Assembly: GCA_011033025.1 (NCBI GenBank)
Contig: WFMF01000018.1
Span: 744,001-808,000 of the forward strand
DNA: 64,000 nt
Reading direction: 5' to 3'
Source of the DNA: Beroe forskalii
Taxonomy: Eukaryota; Ctenophora; Nuda; Beroida; Beroidae
The position numbers were made by a program, and so were the translations under genes. Numbering within the stretch: position 1 is the first letter of the stretch; every line of letters starts with the position of its first letter. This document shows, one piece after another, positions 20,415 to 33,708 of this stretch. The notes beneath the pieces were generated by a model. It did not search any database and was not told the origin of the DNA. It saw nothing but the letters and a program-made list of their open reading frames with translations.

Positions 20415-20740
20415 ATGGTATGACAAAAAACAATTGAAAATTGTGTAGGTCCCGCAGCGCCCTTGTAAATTTTAGCGATTAAAAGAGGTGATATGAAATT
20501 TAATCGCAGCGCTGGCGTGGTTTTGGGCTGTTTGGTTAAAGGAATATAGGCTAATCAATTCAGTAGTTTCATTCATGTATTTATGAATTCAACTGAATTT
20601 ATACCATGAATTGAAATTTTCTTGCAACTGGCCACCACCACGCCAGCGCTGCGATTAAAGTTCATATCACCTCTTTAATCGCTAAAACCACAAAGGCGCT
20701 GCGGACCCACACAATTTTCAATTGTATTTTGTCATACCAT
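20415..20740. mobile_element. MITE of 326 bp with inverted repeats of about 90 bp
   Basis: Ends atggtatgac and gtcataccat. The arms continue through caattgaaaattgtgt, the cgcagcgcc segment, gcgattaaaagaggtgatat and atcgcagcgctggcgtgg, each matched in inverse order on the right. Confidence 0.88.
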
Positions 20741-20859
20741 ATCATTTTTTTGTTGAACAAATTTTGCATTACCAATCTCATTCAACATGACTCATGATAG
20801 TGATTCCAAATTTCCGATGCCGTTTGATCTAAGTCAAAACCATAATGCCATATTCCTGT

Positions 20860-21640
20860 GATGGGATATTAGCGATAATTGGTGTAATTGGCCAATTATC
20901 CAATTAAGAGATTTGCAATGAAAATTTTTACATAGCGCACTTCACGCGATCTATGGCAAAGTTTACGATGGCGTTGGAATGAAGTCGATACCATATTCCT
21001 GAGACGAGATATAAGCGATAATTGGTTTAATTGGCCAATTATTCAATTAAGCGATTTGCAATGAAAATTTTTACATAGCTCACTTCACGCGATCTATGCC
21101 AAAGTTTACGATGGCGTTAGAATGAAGTCGATACCATATTCCTGAGACGAGATATAAGCGATAATTGGTTTAATTGGCCAATTATCCAATTGAGCGATTT
21201 GCAATGAAAATTTTTACATAGCTCACTTTACGCGATCCATGCCAAAGTTTACGATGGTGTTGGAATGAAGTCGATACCATATTCCTGAGACGAGATATAA
21301 GCGATAATTGGTTTAATTGGCCAATTATCCAATTAAGCGATTTGCAATGAAAATATTTACAAAGCTCACTTCACGCAATCCATGCCAAAGTTTACAATAG
21401 CGTTAGAATGAAGTCAATACCATATTCCTGAGACGAGATATAAGCGATAATTGGTTAAATTGGCCAATTATCCAATTAAGCGATTTGTAATGAAAATTTT
21501 TACATAATTCACTTCACGCGATCCATGCCAAAGTTTACGATAGCGTTGGAATGAAGTCGATACTATATTCCTGAGACGAGATATAAGCGATAATTGGTTT
21601 AATTGGCCAATTATCCAATTAAGCAATTTGATATTAGAAT
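20860..21640. repeat. 143-bp tandem repeat, about 5.5 copies
   Basis: The marker gagacgagatataagcg starts at 21,001, 21,144, 21,287, 21,430 and 21,573, an exact 143-base period. A diverged first copy lies at about 20,858. Each unit contains the inverted words taattggccaatta and aagtttacgatggcgtt. Copies differ by few substitutions, and the last decays after 21,630. Confidence 0.93.
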
Positions 21641-21787
21641 TCAAATATAGCCTACGACACGTGCCTTATGCCAAAGTTTCTGATACCGGTGGACTTACGA
21701 CGATATCTGTTTTGGTTTTCTTGCAAAGTGATTTATAAAAACTGTCGTGGTTTCGAGAGAGACGACGATAACACTAATTTTCGTGAT

Positions 21788-23354
21788 TTAACACTTAAAG
21801 TGTTTGGTGGGCATATTCTGCCCAAACTCGAAATTAAATAAATTTTACACAAAAATGCAAATAGTTAGCGGCATCAATTTCTCAGTAGCTTCCTAAATAT
21901 GGCCCATTTGAAGGTAGCTCAATTGGCAATCTCCGAGAGTGTTCAGATTTCAGAATATGAAAACACCACTTTTTGGGCAAAATTTGCCTACCAAATTTGC
22001 CGAATTTGGGTTAATTAAATGCTGCCCAATTGGGCAAAATAATTCTGTGGGCAAGATTTGCCCAACTGTAGTGGGTGAAAAGTGTCCACTCCAAAAACTT
22101 TTGGGCAAAAATTTCACCCAATTCTTGGGCATGTAGACCAATTCTTGGGCGAATCGTGTCCAATCCTTGGGTGAATTGTCCAATTGATTGGGCGCATTAT
22201 GCCCATTCCCCTAATACCACAGAATATGTCTCAAATAATTGGCCAGTAATGTCAAAAGTTGGGAAATGAAATAGAAAACGTCACAAATTCAATGGATTTA
22301 ACCCGTTGCATTTTTAAACAATTTTATGGCATTTGTCACTTTTCTAGCGTTTGGTTTGAATTCTCAATTAATTGTTCAACTCTTATCAAGAAAGTTCAAG
22401 AAGCAAGGGGTTACTGAAATTCATAAAAAACATTGAAATTGCCTTTGAGGGCATGTAAAATGTGGCGGTCTTTAAATTTGTATACCTAACATAGAAATTA
22501 GGATAAATCCGAATCCTTGGAGCTACTAAGTTCGATGCTCAGCCAGCAGATTTTTTAGTCAAGGAAGTGAAAATCGATAATATGCATGAGATTTTTTTTT
22601 TGGGTGTGGATCATCTCATCTGAAGGAGTTCTTGCGTTGAATTCAATAATCAACCATAGATGATCATGAACATGAAGTTTTTTTTTCACTTTATTAGAAC
22701 ATCCATCAAAAAGTGTGTGATATATTTTTCAAAAGAAATTTCACTTTTCTTCTCATAAGTCCATAATGATTTAAAAAAGTCGAGAAACATCGTTGCAATC
22801 TATGGAAATACACCTTTGAAGTGATTTGGGCAAATTATACCCAAGCAATGAAATTGGATATAAATCGCCCAATTATTTGGGCACAAAATGTCCAAATTCC
22901 TTGGGTAAAATAGAACCAAACCTTCATCGAGAATATCTCTATTATTCATCCCAATTTTTATCCAAAAATTTTGTTGTGAGTTTAAAGAACAATTTCTAAC
23001 TTATATCAGCATGCTTTCAAGTTGCAATTTGAGTAATAAAATGTTCGAAGTACAAAATCTAAATTTGGTAAAAAATGATTTGGGCGAATATTGCCCAATG
23101 GGCAGTTTTTGCCCAATACAGTATCACCCATGAAAGTGACCAACAGAGACTCAAAATAAAATATTGTAGCTCCACACTCCAATATGCCACCAAATTCGGT
23201 TGTAACATAATGTTAGATACCTTGTTCTATATTTTTTCCTGTTAATTAACCTCTATCATGATTTATCTTTCTGATATACGAACTTAAAGATTGGGCAAAA
23301 TTTACCCACCAAACACTTTACGTAAGTTTAAAAGCCAAACACTTTAAGTGTTAA
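21788..23354. mobile_element. TTGGGCAAA word-array element, about 1.57 kb
   Basis: Left end ttaacacttaaagtgtttgg, right end ccaaacactttaagtgttaa: perfect 20-base inverted termini, and each end is itself palindromic (cacttaaagtg). The right end is doubled (caccaaacacttta at about 23,315). Inside, ttgggcaaa, ttgcccaa and variants recur in both directions, mainly at 21,930-22,210, 22,820-22,920 and 23,075-23,125. No coding. Confidence 0.85.
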
Positions 23355-23627
23355 GGCATTTTTTGATAATTTTTCCTGCAAAAACGGTGCGATCGATTTT
23401 CATGAAATTTTCAGGGTTTCTTAATCATGTGATGGACTACACCTGCGCAAATTTTCATGACTTACTTATGTTAATGAGAGGTCTAAATTGCCACTTGAAA
23501 ACCGGACTTTTTTGAAATCGCTGTATTTTTATATAGTGGGCGCTGGCATTTCAAGAATTGAAAGACGGGATTGATGCTACCTATTCTATTATTATAACAC
23601 ATGTAGCCACGGCTCATCTTTGAGTCT

Positions 23628-23735
23628 GACCAGCAGTCCCGGCCCTTCGGGCCGAGGGCATCTGCCCTTCGGGCAGATGCCCTCGTTCTTTTTCTTTTTC
23701 TTGCGCTGCGGGCGCTTGCCAGCGCCCTGATCTAT
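23628..23735. repeat. Three consecutive hairpins, two with TTCG loops
   Basis: cggcccTTCGggccg, then gcatctgcccTTCGggcagatgc inside gagg...cctc, then gggcgcttgccagcgccc. A degenerate copy in the same order is at 4,445-4,605, so this is a dispersed repeat, not a lone structure. Confidence 0.85.
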
Positions 23736-24059
23736 ATTATATACATACGATATGCGGGACATAATCATGTGATCAGCATGCTTGTATATAGGTACCATTC
23801 TCTCACCTTATACGAGTGTAGTGTATAACCTGCTCTGTAAGTTATCTTGTTCATGTGAAATGCCTTGAATGTACCTTCATCACCGCGTTACTGTTGAAGT
23901 CCCATTGGTTCATCGGTACCCTGCCTGGAAATGTTACTTTTCATAATTACATCGCATAATCAGTTGTGTACAATCACAAGATTTACACCTGCTATTGAGT
24001 TTTGTGAAATACATGAATGTTGTACTGAAGTACCAGCACACTGTTTAATGTACTAAAGG

Positions 24060-25181
24060 GTGTAGGGTAGAGCGGGGTAACTTTGAACGATTTTTCAGTT
24101 TTTCTAACTGCCCTCTAAAAATAGAACACATGCCAAAAGTTCGTGTGTTCTTATAACCATAGGGACACTGGCTAATAAACCTGGTATGTGAACGTGTCAG
24201 TTTGTACTAACAGAGCCGTGATCACGTGATCAAATTTGCAACTAACTTGTTCAAAGTTACCCGGCTCTGGGTAACTTTGAACATCCAATTAGACCAATTA
24301 GAAGCCTCCTGGATATAGATTTTTATGTTTTGGACAAATTCTGGGTCGATGGAAAGTTCGTTACCACATACTTCATTTCGTCAATTAAGATGGTGAAACC
24401 ATGACACGCCTCAAAAGTGTTGTTCAAAAGTTACCCCAAAAATTTTTTGGACTTTTTTGCTTCAAATTACGCTAAATTGGGTTTAAAACATGCAAATGAT
24501 GCTTCTTATTTGCCATTCTTACAAAAAACTTCCTTTGGGCAATAAAATTTGACAACTTTTTGAAAAAGTGTTCAAAGTTACCCCAACTCATGATAATTTT
24601 ATTCCAGATACAATTTTGCATAAGGTCCTCTAGATTATGATTTGGCAAGACAGGCTTAACTTTCAACATGTATCTACTGAATTACTACAAAAAATATGCT
24701 CAATCATTGATGCCCGGACGAATTTGAAGTGGATCAAGGCCTTTTTTAAAATCAAATTCATAAAAGCATAAATAGGAAATTGCCTGCATGAAAAATATAT
24801 AAAACAAAACACAAAAATATCAAATTGTAAGCAAAAACACATTCCTGATGCAAGATATAATCTGAAAAAATTGTACACGGACTTTTAATACGAAAGTAGG
24901 CTTAATATTGCCAAATCTGAACTTATAGCCGAAAATATCAAAGTGAAGGACTTTCCATGAAATATCTTGGAACATGCAACAAAGAAAACCAAATGACTTC
25001 TATTTGTGGCAGAATTGTTCTAGTAGAAACCTATTTGTTGAATGTAGGAAATAAAGGAAGTGATATGGAAGCAAATTGAATTCGTGTATTTGCTGTTCAA
25101 AGTTACCCCAGGAAAATTCAAAGTTACCCCAAGCTGTTCAAAGTAACCCCGTGTTCAAAGTTACCCCGCACTACCCTACAC
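24060..25181. mobile_element. Inverted-repeat element with GGGGTAACTTTGAAC subterminal repeats
   Basis: Left end gtgtagggtagagcggggta, right end taccccgcactaccctacac. The word ggggtaactttgaac is repeated near the left end (24,075, 24,270) and in inverse four times near the right end (25,085-25,168). This is typical of transposase-binding subterminal repeats. The AT-rich middle has no intact coding frame. Confidence 0.85.
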
Positions 25182-26077
25182 TGTACATTACATTATAAGT
25201 TCACTGCATCACCATCCAGTGATGACGTGTGCTGTATATGTACATATTATATGATAACTTGTTAGTACTCATTTATAACATAACTTTAAAATGAAATTGA
25301 CAAAAAGCCTCTACTCTGATTTTATACTGATTGTCAATGTCACCAGTACTACTGTTGACACAAGAATATGTTTGTTGGTCCTTATCAAATCACTGCCGGT
25401 TGCCACAGTTGCAGGAAATCTGAAATGGTATCACTGTTAATGACGGTGGGGTGGACAAGGGTCTCTCGCTATTTTGGCAAACAAGAGTCTGGCGTTTTAA
25501 ATCGCGCGCGCGCGTTGTCCACCCCACGCTTGTCCACCCCACGAAATAGCACAACTGTGTGCTTTTTTCCAACAATTGACTGGCAACCCTAAGGCTCCTA
25601 CATTTTTGAGTTATCGACATGGGGTTTTTTGTAATGCCTAGATAAATCTATTCTACACTGAAAGTGCACCTCCCTTTTTTGAGTTAGGCCTCACAAGCTC
25701 GTCAATCAATCAATGTTCACGCGCAATCGGAAAACGACGTTTTCAACATTTGTACATCATGGGACATTGCGAAGGTTGTGATTGGAGTTCCCAGATGATC
25801 TTTATATCTCTGGATAGCTGAGACTTTCCTCTATTGATTCCATGCAAGTTTTAAGAGAAATTTTGACTCTTTTGTCGTTTTTCGAAGAGAGGCGTTGTTC
25901 TAATTGGCGATTCGTCGCTACCTGCGCACAGACTACTAGCAAAGGTGTCCACCCCACGTGCGCAGGGTGCTTATGTATGGCAACGACTTGTTCTGACAGC
26001 TGATTCACTGCAAAAGGGGGGCAGGCTGCTGGGTGTCTGAACCCTGAAAGATAAAAGCAGTGCAATTTACGAAATTC
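25182..26077. other. Non-coding, with ccaccccacg motifs
   Basis: ggtggggtggacaaggg at about 25,445 is answered by ttgtccaccccac twice at 25,518-25,542, around an alternating gcgcgcgcgcg tract. Another tgtccaccccacg is at 25,947. These look like ends of a small element whose limits I cannot fix. No gene. Confidence 0.45.
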
Positions 26078-26497
26078 GGCTAAAAAATGGGTGGACTTAA
26101 CTCCGCGGCGGACCCGCTGCGGACCCGGTGGACCCGCTGCGGGTCCGCCGCGGACTCCACTAAAGTCCACCAGAAAATTTTTTTGGTGGACTTTGGTGGA
26201 CCCGCAGCGGACTTTTCGAAACTCCGCCGCGGAGTGGTGGGTCCGCTCGGGCTCCGCTCGGGCTCCGCCGCGCACTGGTGGACAGTCCACCGAAAAAGTC
26301 CACCAAAAAAGTCCACCGTGGACTAAAATAATTGTGGAGGTAAGTCCGCCGCGGAGTCAGTGGACTCCACCGGCGGAGTCCACTGGCGGAGTCGAGTCCA
26401 CTGGCGGACTCCACCAGTGGAGTCCACTGGTGGACTCCACTCCGCCAGTGGACTCGACTCAGCCAGTGGACTCGACTCCGCCAGTGGACTCCGCCGG
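26078..26497 (+). mobile_element. GTGGACTCC word-array element, copy C
   Basis: Very similar to copy A (13,669-14,130). It has the same ggctaaaaaatgggtggac start, the same hairpin of ccagaaaatttttttggtgg, and the same run of cgccagtggactcgactc near the right end. All three copies keep the order of words, so they share one ancestor. Confidence 0.85.
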
Positions 26498-26639
26498 TAA
26501 GTGTCCCATATAACTCTGGCTGAGTTACGTCATAGTCACGTGACTTGTCATCCAATATAAAATAAGTATTATATGCTTCAGAATCAGTGTGCACGTCGCC
26601 GGACTAGGTCGTCAGTTCCTCAGTTAAAGGTAAAGATCA

Positions 26640-27115
26640 TGGGACACAAGTACATCGGATCGAGAACACAGGAACATCGGATCATTAGATCATGGAACAC
26701 AGCTACGTCGGATCATTGGATCGAGATCACTGGAACATCGGATTATTAGATCATGAAACACAGGTACGTCGGATCATTGGATCGAGATCACTGGAACATC
26801 GGATCATTAGATCATGGAACACAGGTACGTCGTATCATTAGATCGAGAACACTGGAACATCGGATCATTAGATCATTTGCCAGGCGTTGCCTGGCCCCCT
26901 CGCGGAATGTCGGAATGTCGGATCATTGGATCTAATGATCCGATGTTCCATGAGTGTTCTCGATCTAATGATCCGACGTACCTGTGTTCCATGATCTAAT
27001 GATCCGATGTTCCTGTGTTCTCGATCCAATGATCCGACGTACCTGTGTTCCATGATCCAATGATACGACGTACCTGTGTTCCATGATCTAATGATCTGAC
27101 GTACCTGTGTTACGA
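26640..27115. repeat. Foldback array of cggatcattagatc words
   Basis: Left part (26,650-26,880): repeats of catcggatcattagatcatgg and cacaggtacgtcgg. Right part (26,925-27,115): the same words in inverse. Between them sit a hairpin (gccaggcgttgcctggc) and a short palindromic centre near gatcattggatctaatgatc. A hairpin with the same core, gtcaggcgttgcctgacc, lies inside the 10,336 MITE. Confidence 0.85.
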
Positions 27116-27119
27116 CATT

Positions 27120-30100
27120 TCATCTCCAGGGTGCGACGTTTCATCTCAAGGGGTACGACACTTCATCTCCTACTGTAATTTGATTGTACTATGAAGTACG
27201 ACATTTCATCTCCAAGGGTGCGACGTTTCATCTCAAGGGGTACGACACTTCATCTCCAGACTGCATCTCAGACTGTACGACACATTTCATCTCAGGGTGC
27301 GAGTTTCATCTAAACTAGTTTCATCTCAGGGTGCGACACTTCATCTCAGAGTACGACACTTCATCTCAGACTGCGACATTTCATCTCAGACTGCGACACT
27401 TCATCTCTCAGACTACGACACTTCATCTCAGACTGCGACATTTCATCTCAGACTGCGACACTTCATCTCAGACTGCGAGCACTTCATCTCAGACTGCGAC
27501 ACTTCATCTCAGACTGCGACATTTCATCTCAGACTACGACACTTCATCTCAGACTGCGACACTTCATCTCAGGGTACGACACTTCATCTCAGACTGCGAC
27601 ATTTCATCTCAGGGTACGACACTTCATCTCAGACTGCGACACTTCATCTCAGACTGCGACACTTCATCTCAGACTGCGACATTTCATCTCAGACTGCGAC
27701 ATTTCATCTCAGGGTACGACACTTCATCTCAGACTGCGACATTTCATCTCAGACTGCGACATTTCACTTCATCTCAGACTGCGACATTTCACTTCATCTC
27801 AGAATTCATCTCGACACTTCATCTCAGACTGCGACATTTCATCTCAGACTGCGACATTTCATCTCAGACTACGACATTTCATCTCACTTCTTCATCTCAG
27901 AGTACGACACTTCATCTCAGACTGCGACATTTCATCTCAGACTGCGACATTTCATCTCAGACTTCATCCGACATTTCATCTCAGACTGCGACACTTCATC
28001 TCAGACTACGACACTTCTCATCTCAGACTGCGACATTTCATCTCAGACTGCGACACTTCATCTCAGGGTACGACACTTCATCTCAGGGAACGACACTTCA
28101 TCTCAGACTGCGACATTTCATCTCAGACTGCGACATTTCATCTCAGGGTACGACACTTCATCTCAGACTGCGTTATTTCATCTCAGGGTACGACACTTCA
28201 TCTCAGACTGCGACACTTCATCTCAGGGTACGACACTTCATCTCAGGGTGCGACATTTCATCTCAGACTGCGACACTTCATCTCAGACTGCGACACTTCA
28301 TCTCAGGGTACGACATTTCATCTCAGACTGCGACATTTCATCTCAGACTGCGACATTTCATCTCAGACTGCGACACTTCATCTCAGACTGCGACACTTCA
28401 CGACACTTCATCTCAGACTGCGACATTTCATCTCAGACTGCGACACTTCATCTCAGAGTACGACACTTCATCTCAGACTGCGACACTTCATCTCAGAGTA
28501 CGACACTTCATCTCAGACTGCGACATTTCATCTCAGACTGCGACACTTCATCTCAGACTGCGACACTTCATCTCAGACTGCGACACTTCATCTCAGACTG
28601 CGACACTTCATCTCAGACTGCGACACTTCATCTCAGGGTACGACACTTCATCTCAGACTGCGACATTTCATCTCAGACTGCGACACTTCATCTCAGACTT
28701 CATCACTTCATCTCAGACTGCGACACTTCATCTCAGACTACGACACTTCATCTCAGACTGCGACACTTCATCTCAACAGACTGCGACACTTCATCTCAGA
28801 CTGCGACATTTCATCTCAGGGTACGAGACTTCATCTCAGACTGCGACATTTCATCTCAGACTGCGACATTTCATCAGACTGCGACATTTCATCTCAGACT
28901 GCGACACTTCATCTCAGACTACGACACTTCATCTCAGGGTACGACACTTCATCTCAGACTACGACACTTCATCTCAGACTGCGACATTTCATCTCAGACT
29001 GCGACATTTCATCTCAGAGTGCGACACTTCATCTCAGACTGCGACACTTCATCTCAGGGTACGACACTTCATCTCAGACTGCGACACTTCATCTCAGGGT
29101 ACGACACTTCATCTCAGACTGTGACACTTCATCTCAGACTGCGACACTTCATCTCAGACTGCGACACTTCATCTCAGACTGCGACCACTTCACCTCAGGG
29201 TACGACACTTCATCTCAGACTGCGACACTTCATCTCAGACTGCGACACTTCATCTCAGACTGCGACACTTCATCTCAGACTGCGACACTTCATCTCAGGG
29301 TACGACACTTCATCTCAGACTGCGACACTTCATCTCAGACTGCGACATTTCATCTCAGGGTACGACACTTCATCTCAGACTGCGACACTTCATCTCAGAC
29401 TACGACACTTCATCTCAGACTACGACATTTCATCTCAGACTGCGACACTTCATCTCAGACTGCGACACTTCATCTCAGACGCGACACTTCATCTCAGACT
29501 GCGACATTTCATCTCAGACTGCGACACTTCATCTCAGACTGCGACACTTCATCTCAGGGTACGACACTTCATCTCAGACTGCGACATTTCATCTCGACAC
29601 ACTTCATCTCAGACTGCGACACTTCATCTCAGACTGCGACACTTCATCTCAGACTGCGACACTTCATCTCAGGGTACGACACTTCATCTCAGACTGCGAC
29701 ATTTCATCTCAGGGTACGACACTTCATCTCAGACTGCGACACTTCATCTCAGACTGCGACATTTCATCTCAGGGTACAACACTTCATCTCAGACTGCGAC
29801 ACTTCATCACAGGGTACGACATTTCATCTCAGACTGCGACACTTCATCTCAGGGTACGACACTTCATCTCAGACTGCGACATTTCATCTCAGGGTACGAC
29901 ACTTCATCTCAGACTGCGACATTTCATCTCAGGTACGACATTTCATCTCAGACTGCGACACTTCATCTCAGAGTGCGACATTTCATCTCAGACTGCGACA
30001 CTTCATCTCAGGGTACGACATTTCATCTCAGACTGCGACACTTCATCTCAGACTGCGACACTTCATCTCAGACTGCGACACTTCATCTCAGACTACGACA

Positions 30101-32875
30101 TTTCATCTCAGACTGCGACATTTCATCTCAGGCTACGACACTTCATCTCAGACTGCGACACTTCATCTCAGACTGCGACACTTCATCTCAGGGTACGACA
30201 CTTCATCTCATCTCAGACTACGACACTTCATCTCAGACTGCGACACTTCATCTCAGACTGCGACACTTCATCTCAGACTGCGACACTTCATCTCAGACTG
30301 CGACACTTCATCTCAGACTGCGACACTTCATCTCAGGCTGCGACACTTCATCTCAGGGTACGACACTTCATCTCAGACTGCGACACTTCATCTCAGGGTA
30401 CGACACTTCATCTCAGACTGCGACACTTCATCTCAGACTGCGACACTTCATCTCGTGGTACGACATTTCATCTCAGACTGCGACATTTCATCTCAGACTG
30501 CGACATTTCAACTCAGGGTACGACACTTCATCTCAGAATGCGACACTTCATCTCAGACTGCGACATTTCATCTCAGGGCACGACACTTCATCTCAGACTA
30601 CGACACTTCATCTCAGGGTACGACACTTCATCTCAGACTGCGACACTTCATCTCAGGGTACGACACTTCATCTCAGACTGCGACACTTCATCTCAGACTG
30701 CGACACTTCATCTCAGACTGCGACACTTCATCTCAGGGTACGACACTTCATCTCAGACTGCGACATTTCATCTCAGACTGCGACATTTCATCTCAGACTG
30801 CGACATTTCATCTCAGACTGCGACATTTCATCTCAGACTGCGACACTTCATCTCAGACTGCGACACTTCATCTCAGACTACGACATTTCATCTCACTGCG
30901 ACACTTCATCTCGACGACACGACACTTCATCTCAGACTGCGAGCTTCATCTCAGACTGCGACACTTCATCTCAGGGTACGACACTTCATCTCAGACTGCG
31001 ACATTTCATCTCAGAGTACGACACTTCATCTCAGACTGCGACACTTCATCTCAGACTGCGACACTTCATCTCAGACTGCGACACTTCATCTCAGAATTAC
31101 GACACTTCATCTCAGACTGCGACACTTCATCTCAGACTGCGACACTTCATCTCAGGGACTGCGACACTTCATTTCAGACTCTCACTTCACGACACTTCAT
31201 CTCAGACTGCGACACTTCATTTCAGGGTACAACACTTCATCTCAGACTGCGACATTTCATCTCAGAGTACGACACTTCATCTCAGACTGCGACACTTCAT
31301 CTCAGACTACGACACTTCATCTCAGACTGCGACACTTCATCTCAGGGTACGACACTTCATCTCAGACTGCGACACTTCATCTCAGACTGCGACACTTCAT
31401 CTCAGACTGCGACATTTCATCTCAGAGTACGACACTTCATCTCAGACTGCGACATTTCATCTCAGGGTACGACACTTCATCTCAGACTGCGACATTTCAT
31501 CTCAGGGTACGACACTTCATCTCAGACTGCGACACTTCATCTCAGAGTGCGACACTTCATCTCAGACTGCGACACTTCATCTCAGGGTACGACACTTCAT
31601 CTCAGACTGCGACACTTCATCTCAGACTGCGACACTTCATCTCAGACTGCGACACTTCATCTCAGGGTACGACACTTCATCTCAGACTGCGACACTTCAT
31701 CTCAGACTGCGACATTTCATCTCAGGGTACGACACTTCATCTCAGACTGCGACATTTCATCTCAGGGTACGACACTTCATCTCAGACTGCGACATTTCAT
31801 CTCAGACTGCGACACTTCATCTCAGACTGCGACATTTCATCTCAGACTGCGACACTTCATCTCAGACTGCGACACTTCATCTCAGACTGCGACATTTCAA
31901 CTCAGGGTACGACACTTCATCTCAGACTGCGACATTTCATCTCAGGGTACGACATTTCATCTCAGACTGCGACACTTCATCTCAGACTGCGACATTTCAT
32001 CTCAGGGTACGACACTTCATCTCAGACTGCGACATTTCATCTCAGGGTACGACACTTCATCTCAGACTGCGACATTTCATCTCAGACTGCGACACTTCAT
32101 CTCAGGGTACGACACTTCATCTCAGACTGCGACACTTCATCTCAGGCTACGACACTTCATCTCAGACTGCGACACTTCATCTCAGACTGCGACACTTCAT
32201 CTCAGACTGCGACACTTCATCTCAGACTGCGACATTTCATCTCAGGTGCGACACTTCATCTCAGACTGCGAATTTCATCTCAGGGTACGACATTTCATCT
32301 CAGACTGCGACACTTCATCTCAGGGTGCGACACTTCATCTCAGACTGCGACACTTCATCTCAGGGTGCGACACTTCATCTCAGACTGCGACATTTCATCT
32401 CAGGGTACGACATTTCATCTCAGACTACGACATTTCATCTCAGGGTACGACATTTCATCTCAGACTGCGACATTTCATCTCAGACTGCGCATTTCATCTC
32501 AGACTGCGACATTTTATCTCAGACTGCGACATTTCATCTCAGACTGCGACATTTCATCTCAGGGTACGACACTTCATCTCAGACTGCGACATTTCATCTC
32601 AGGGTACGACACTTCATCTCAGGGTACGACACTTCATCTCAGACTGCGACACTTCATCTCAGGGTACGACATTTCATCTCAGGCTGCGACACTTCATCTC
32701 AGGGTGCGACACTTCATCTCAGACTGCGACATTTCATCTCAGAGTACGACACTTCATCTCAGACTGCGACACTTCATCTCAGACTGCGACATTTCATCTC
32801 AGACTGCGAATTTCATCTCAGACGAAACATTTCATCTCAGGGTAATTTCATCTCAGACTGCCGACAGTACATGGC
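27120..32875. repeat. 20-bp satellite, about 5.75 kb, roughly 285 copies
   Basis: Consensus gactgcgacacttcatctca. Variation is nearly confined to two places: gactgc versus gggtac or gagtac, and acactt versus acattt. No regular higher-order period is obvious. Indels cluster at 27,760-28,020, 30,890-30,960 and 31,150-31,210. Because the unit has no stop in any plus frame and 20 is not a multiple of 3, long open frames arise in all three frames, cycling every 60 bases; these are not evidence of a protein. A GC-poorer transition lies at 27,120-27,300. Confidence 0.97.
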
Positions 32876-32879
32876 TTCA

Positions 32880-33708
32880 TTAGCGCGGCGTAATATCCTG
32901 TAATATGATATAGCAAGGGAGCCGCGCATTTTGAATTTCATATTGATTGCAGTTCATTAACTTGCTGATCATTGAACTGACGTTCAGTTATCGCGTTGGA
33001 AGAGTTTACCATCAATTGACCAATGAGAGCTGGTTATTTCAAAATTTTTGTGACGTTGCGTTGCAGCTCCTCCTTCATGAGTCTTTGTCTCGAAGTCCAG
33101 CTTTATGATTGCTTCGACCCCTATAAGTATATATCAATGACTGAGAGCGAAAATTATGCGTACGCGTTTTTATTGCTTGTACTCTTGTAGTTGTACCTTG
33201 ATGTATTTGCGAGACGATTAACTTTTTATAGTTAATGATAATTATTAACAACCCGTTCATTCAGTATTCACACCCAGTTGCTCTAACCAGATTCCTAGGG
33301 GAACACACCCGTCACCCAGCCCTCCTAAATCGCCGCATAATTTATATTTTTCTAACACTTTTTTAAGTATTACTATTATTTTCTTGTAGTTGTACCTAAT
33401 CGTAATCGTATAACGTTTTGCATGATCCGGCCCATTATTCATCTTGCTATTTGGGCAATTTTACAATTCACACAGGAATCTGGATTATTCAAATGGTCAC
33501 CTGCCTTATTTAAGTATTTATAAGTCAGCACAGATTTCACCTGGCAATATTCTACTGATGCATTGCCTTTGGATCAGTATTTGTTCTTTTTACTTTTAGC
33601 CTTTTTAGGACTTTAGGATATTGAGAAGTTATTTGTGCTCAAAATTAGCTCGCATATTCTTGCAAAATATTTATAAATTTATGTCTTTTGCATATCAGTT
33701 AAATCTTT
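32880..33708. other. Non-coding stretch, nothing recognised
   Basis: AT-rich sequence between the 20-bp satellite and the next word-array element. Stops are frequent on both strands. Confidence 0.4.

Noticed and set aside
27120..32875. CRISPR array
   Set aside because: Units are contiguous with no unique spacers, and the sequence is eukaryotic. The same holds for the 21-, 41- and 62-bp arrays.
27297..32903. Open frame of 1,868 codons on the plus strand, and two overlapping ones in other frames
   Set aside because: It exists only because the 20-bp satellite unit lacks stops in all plus frames. Indels in the array simply switch among equivalent frames, and there is no unique sequence, start context or domain.
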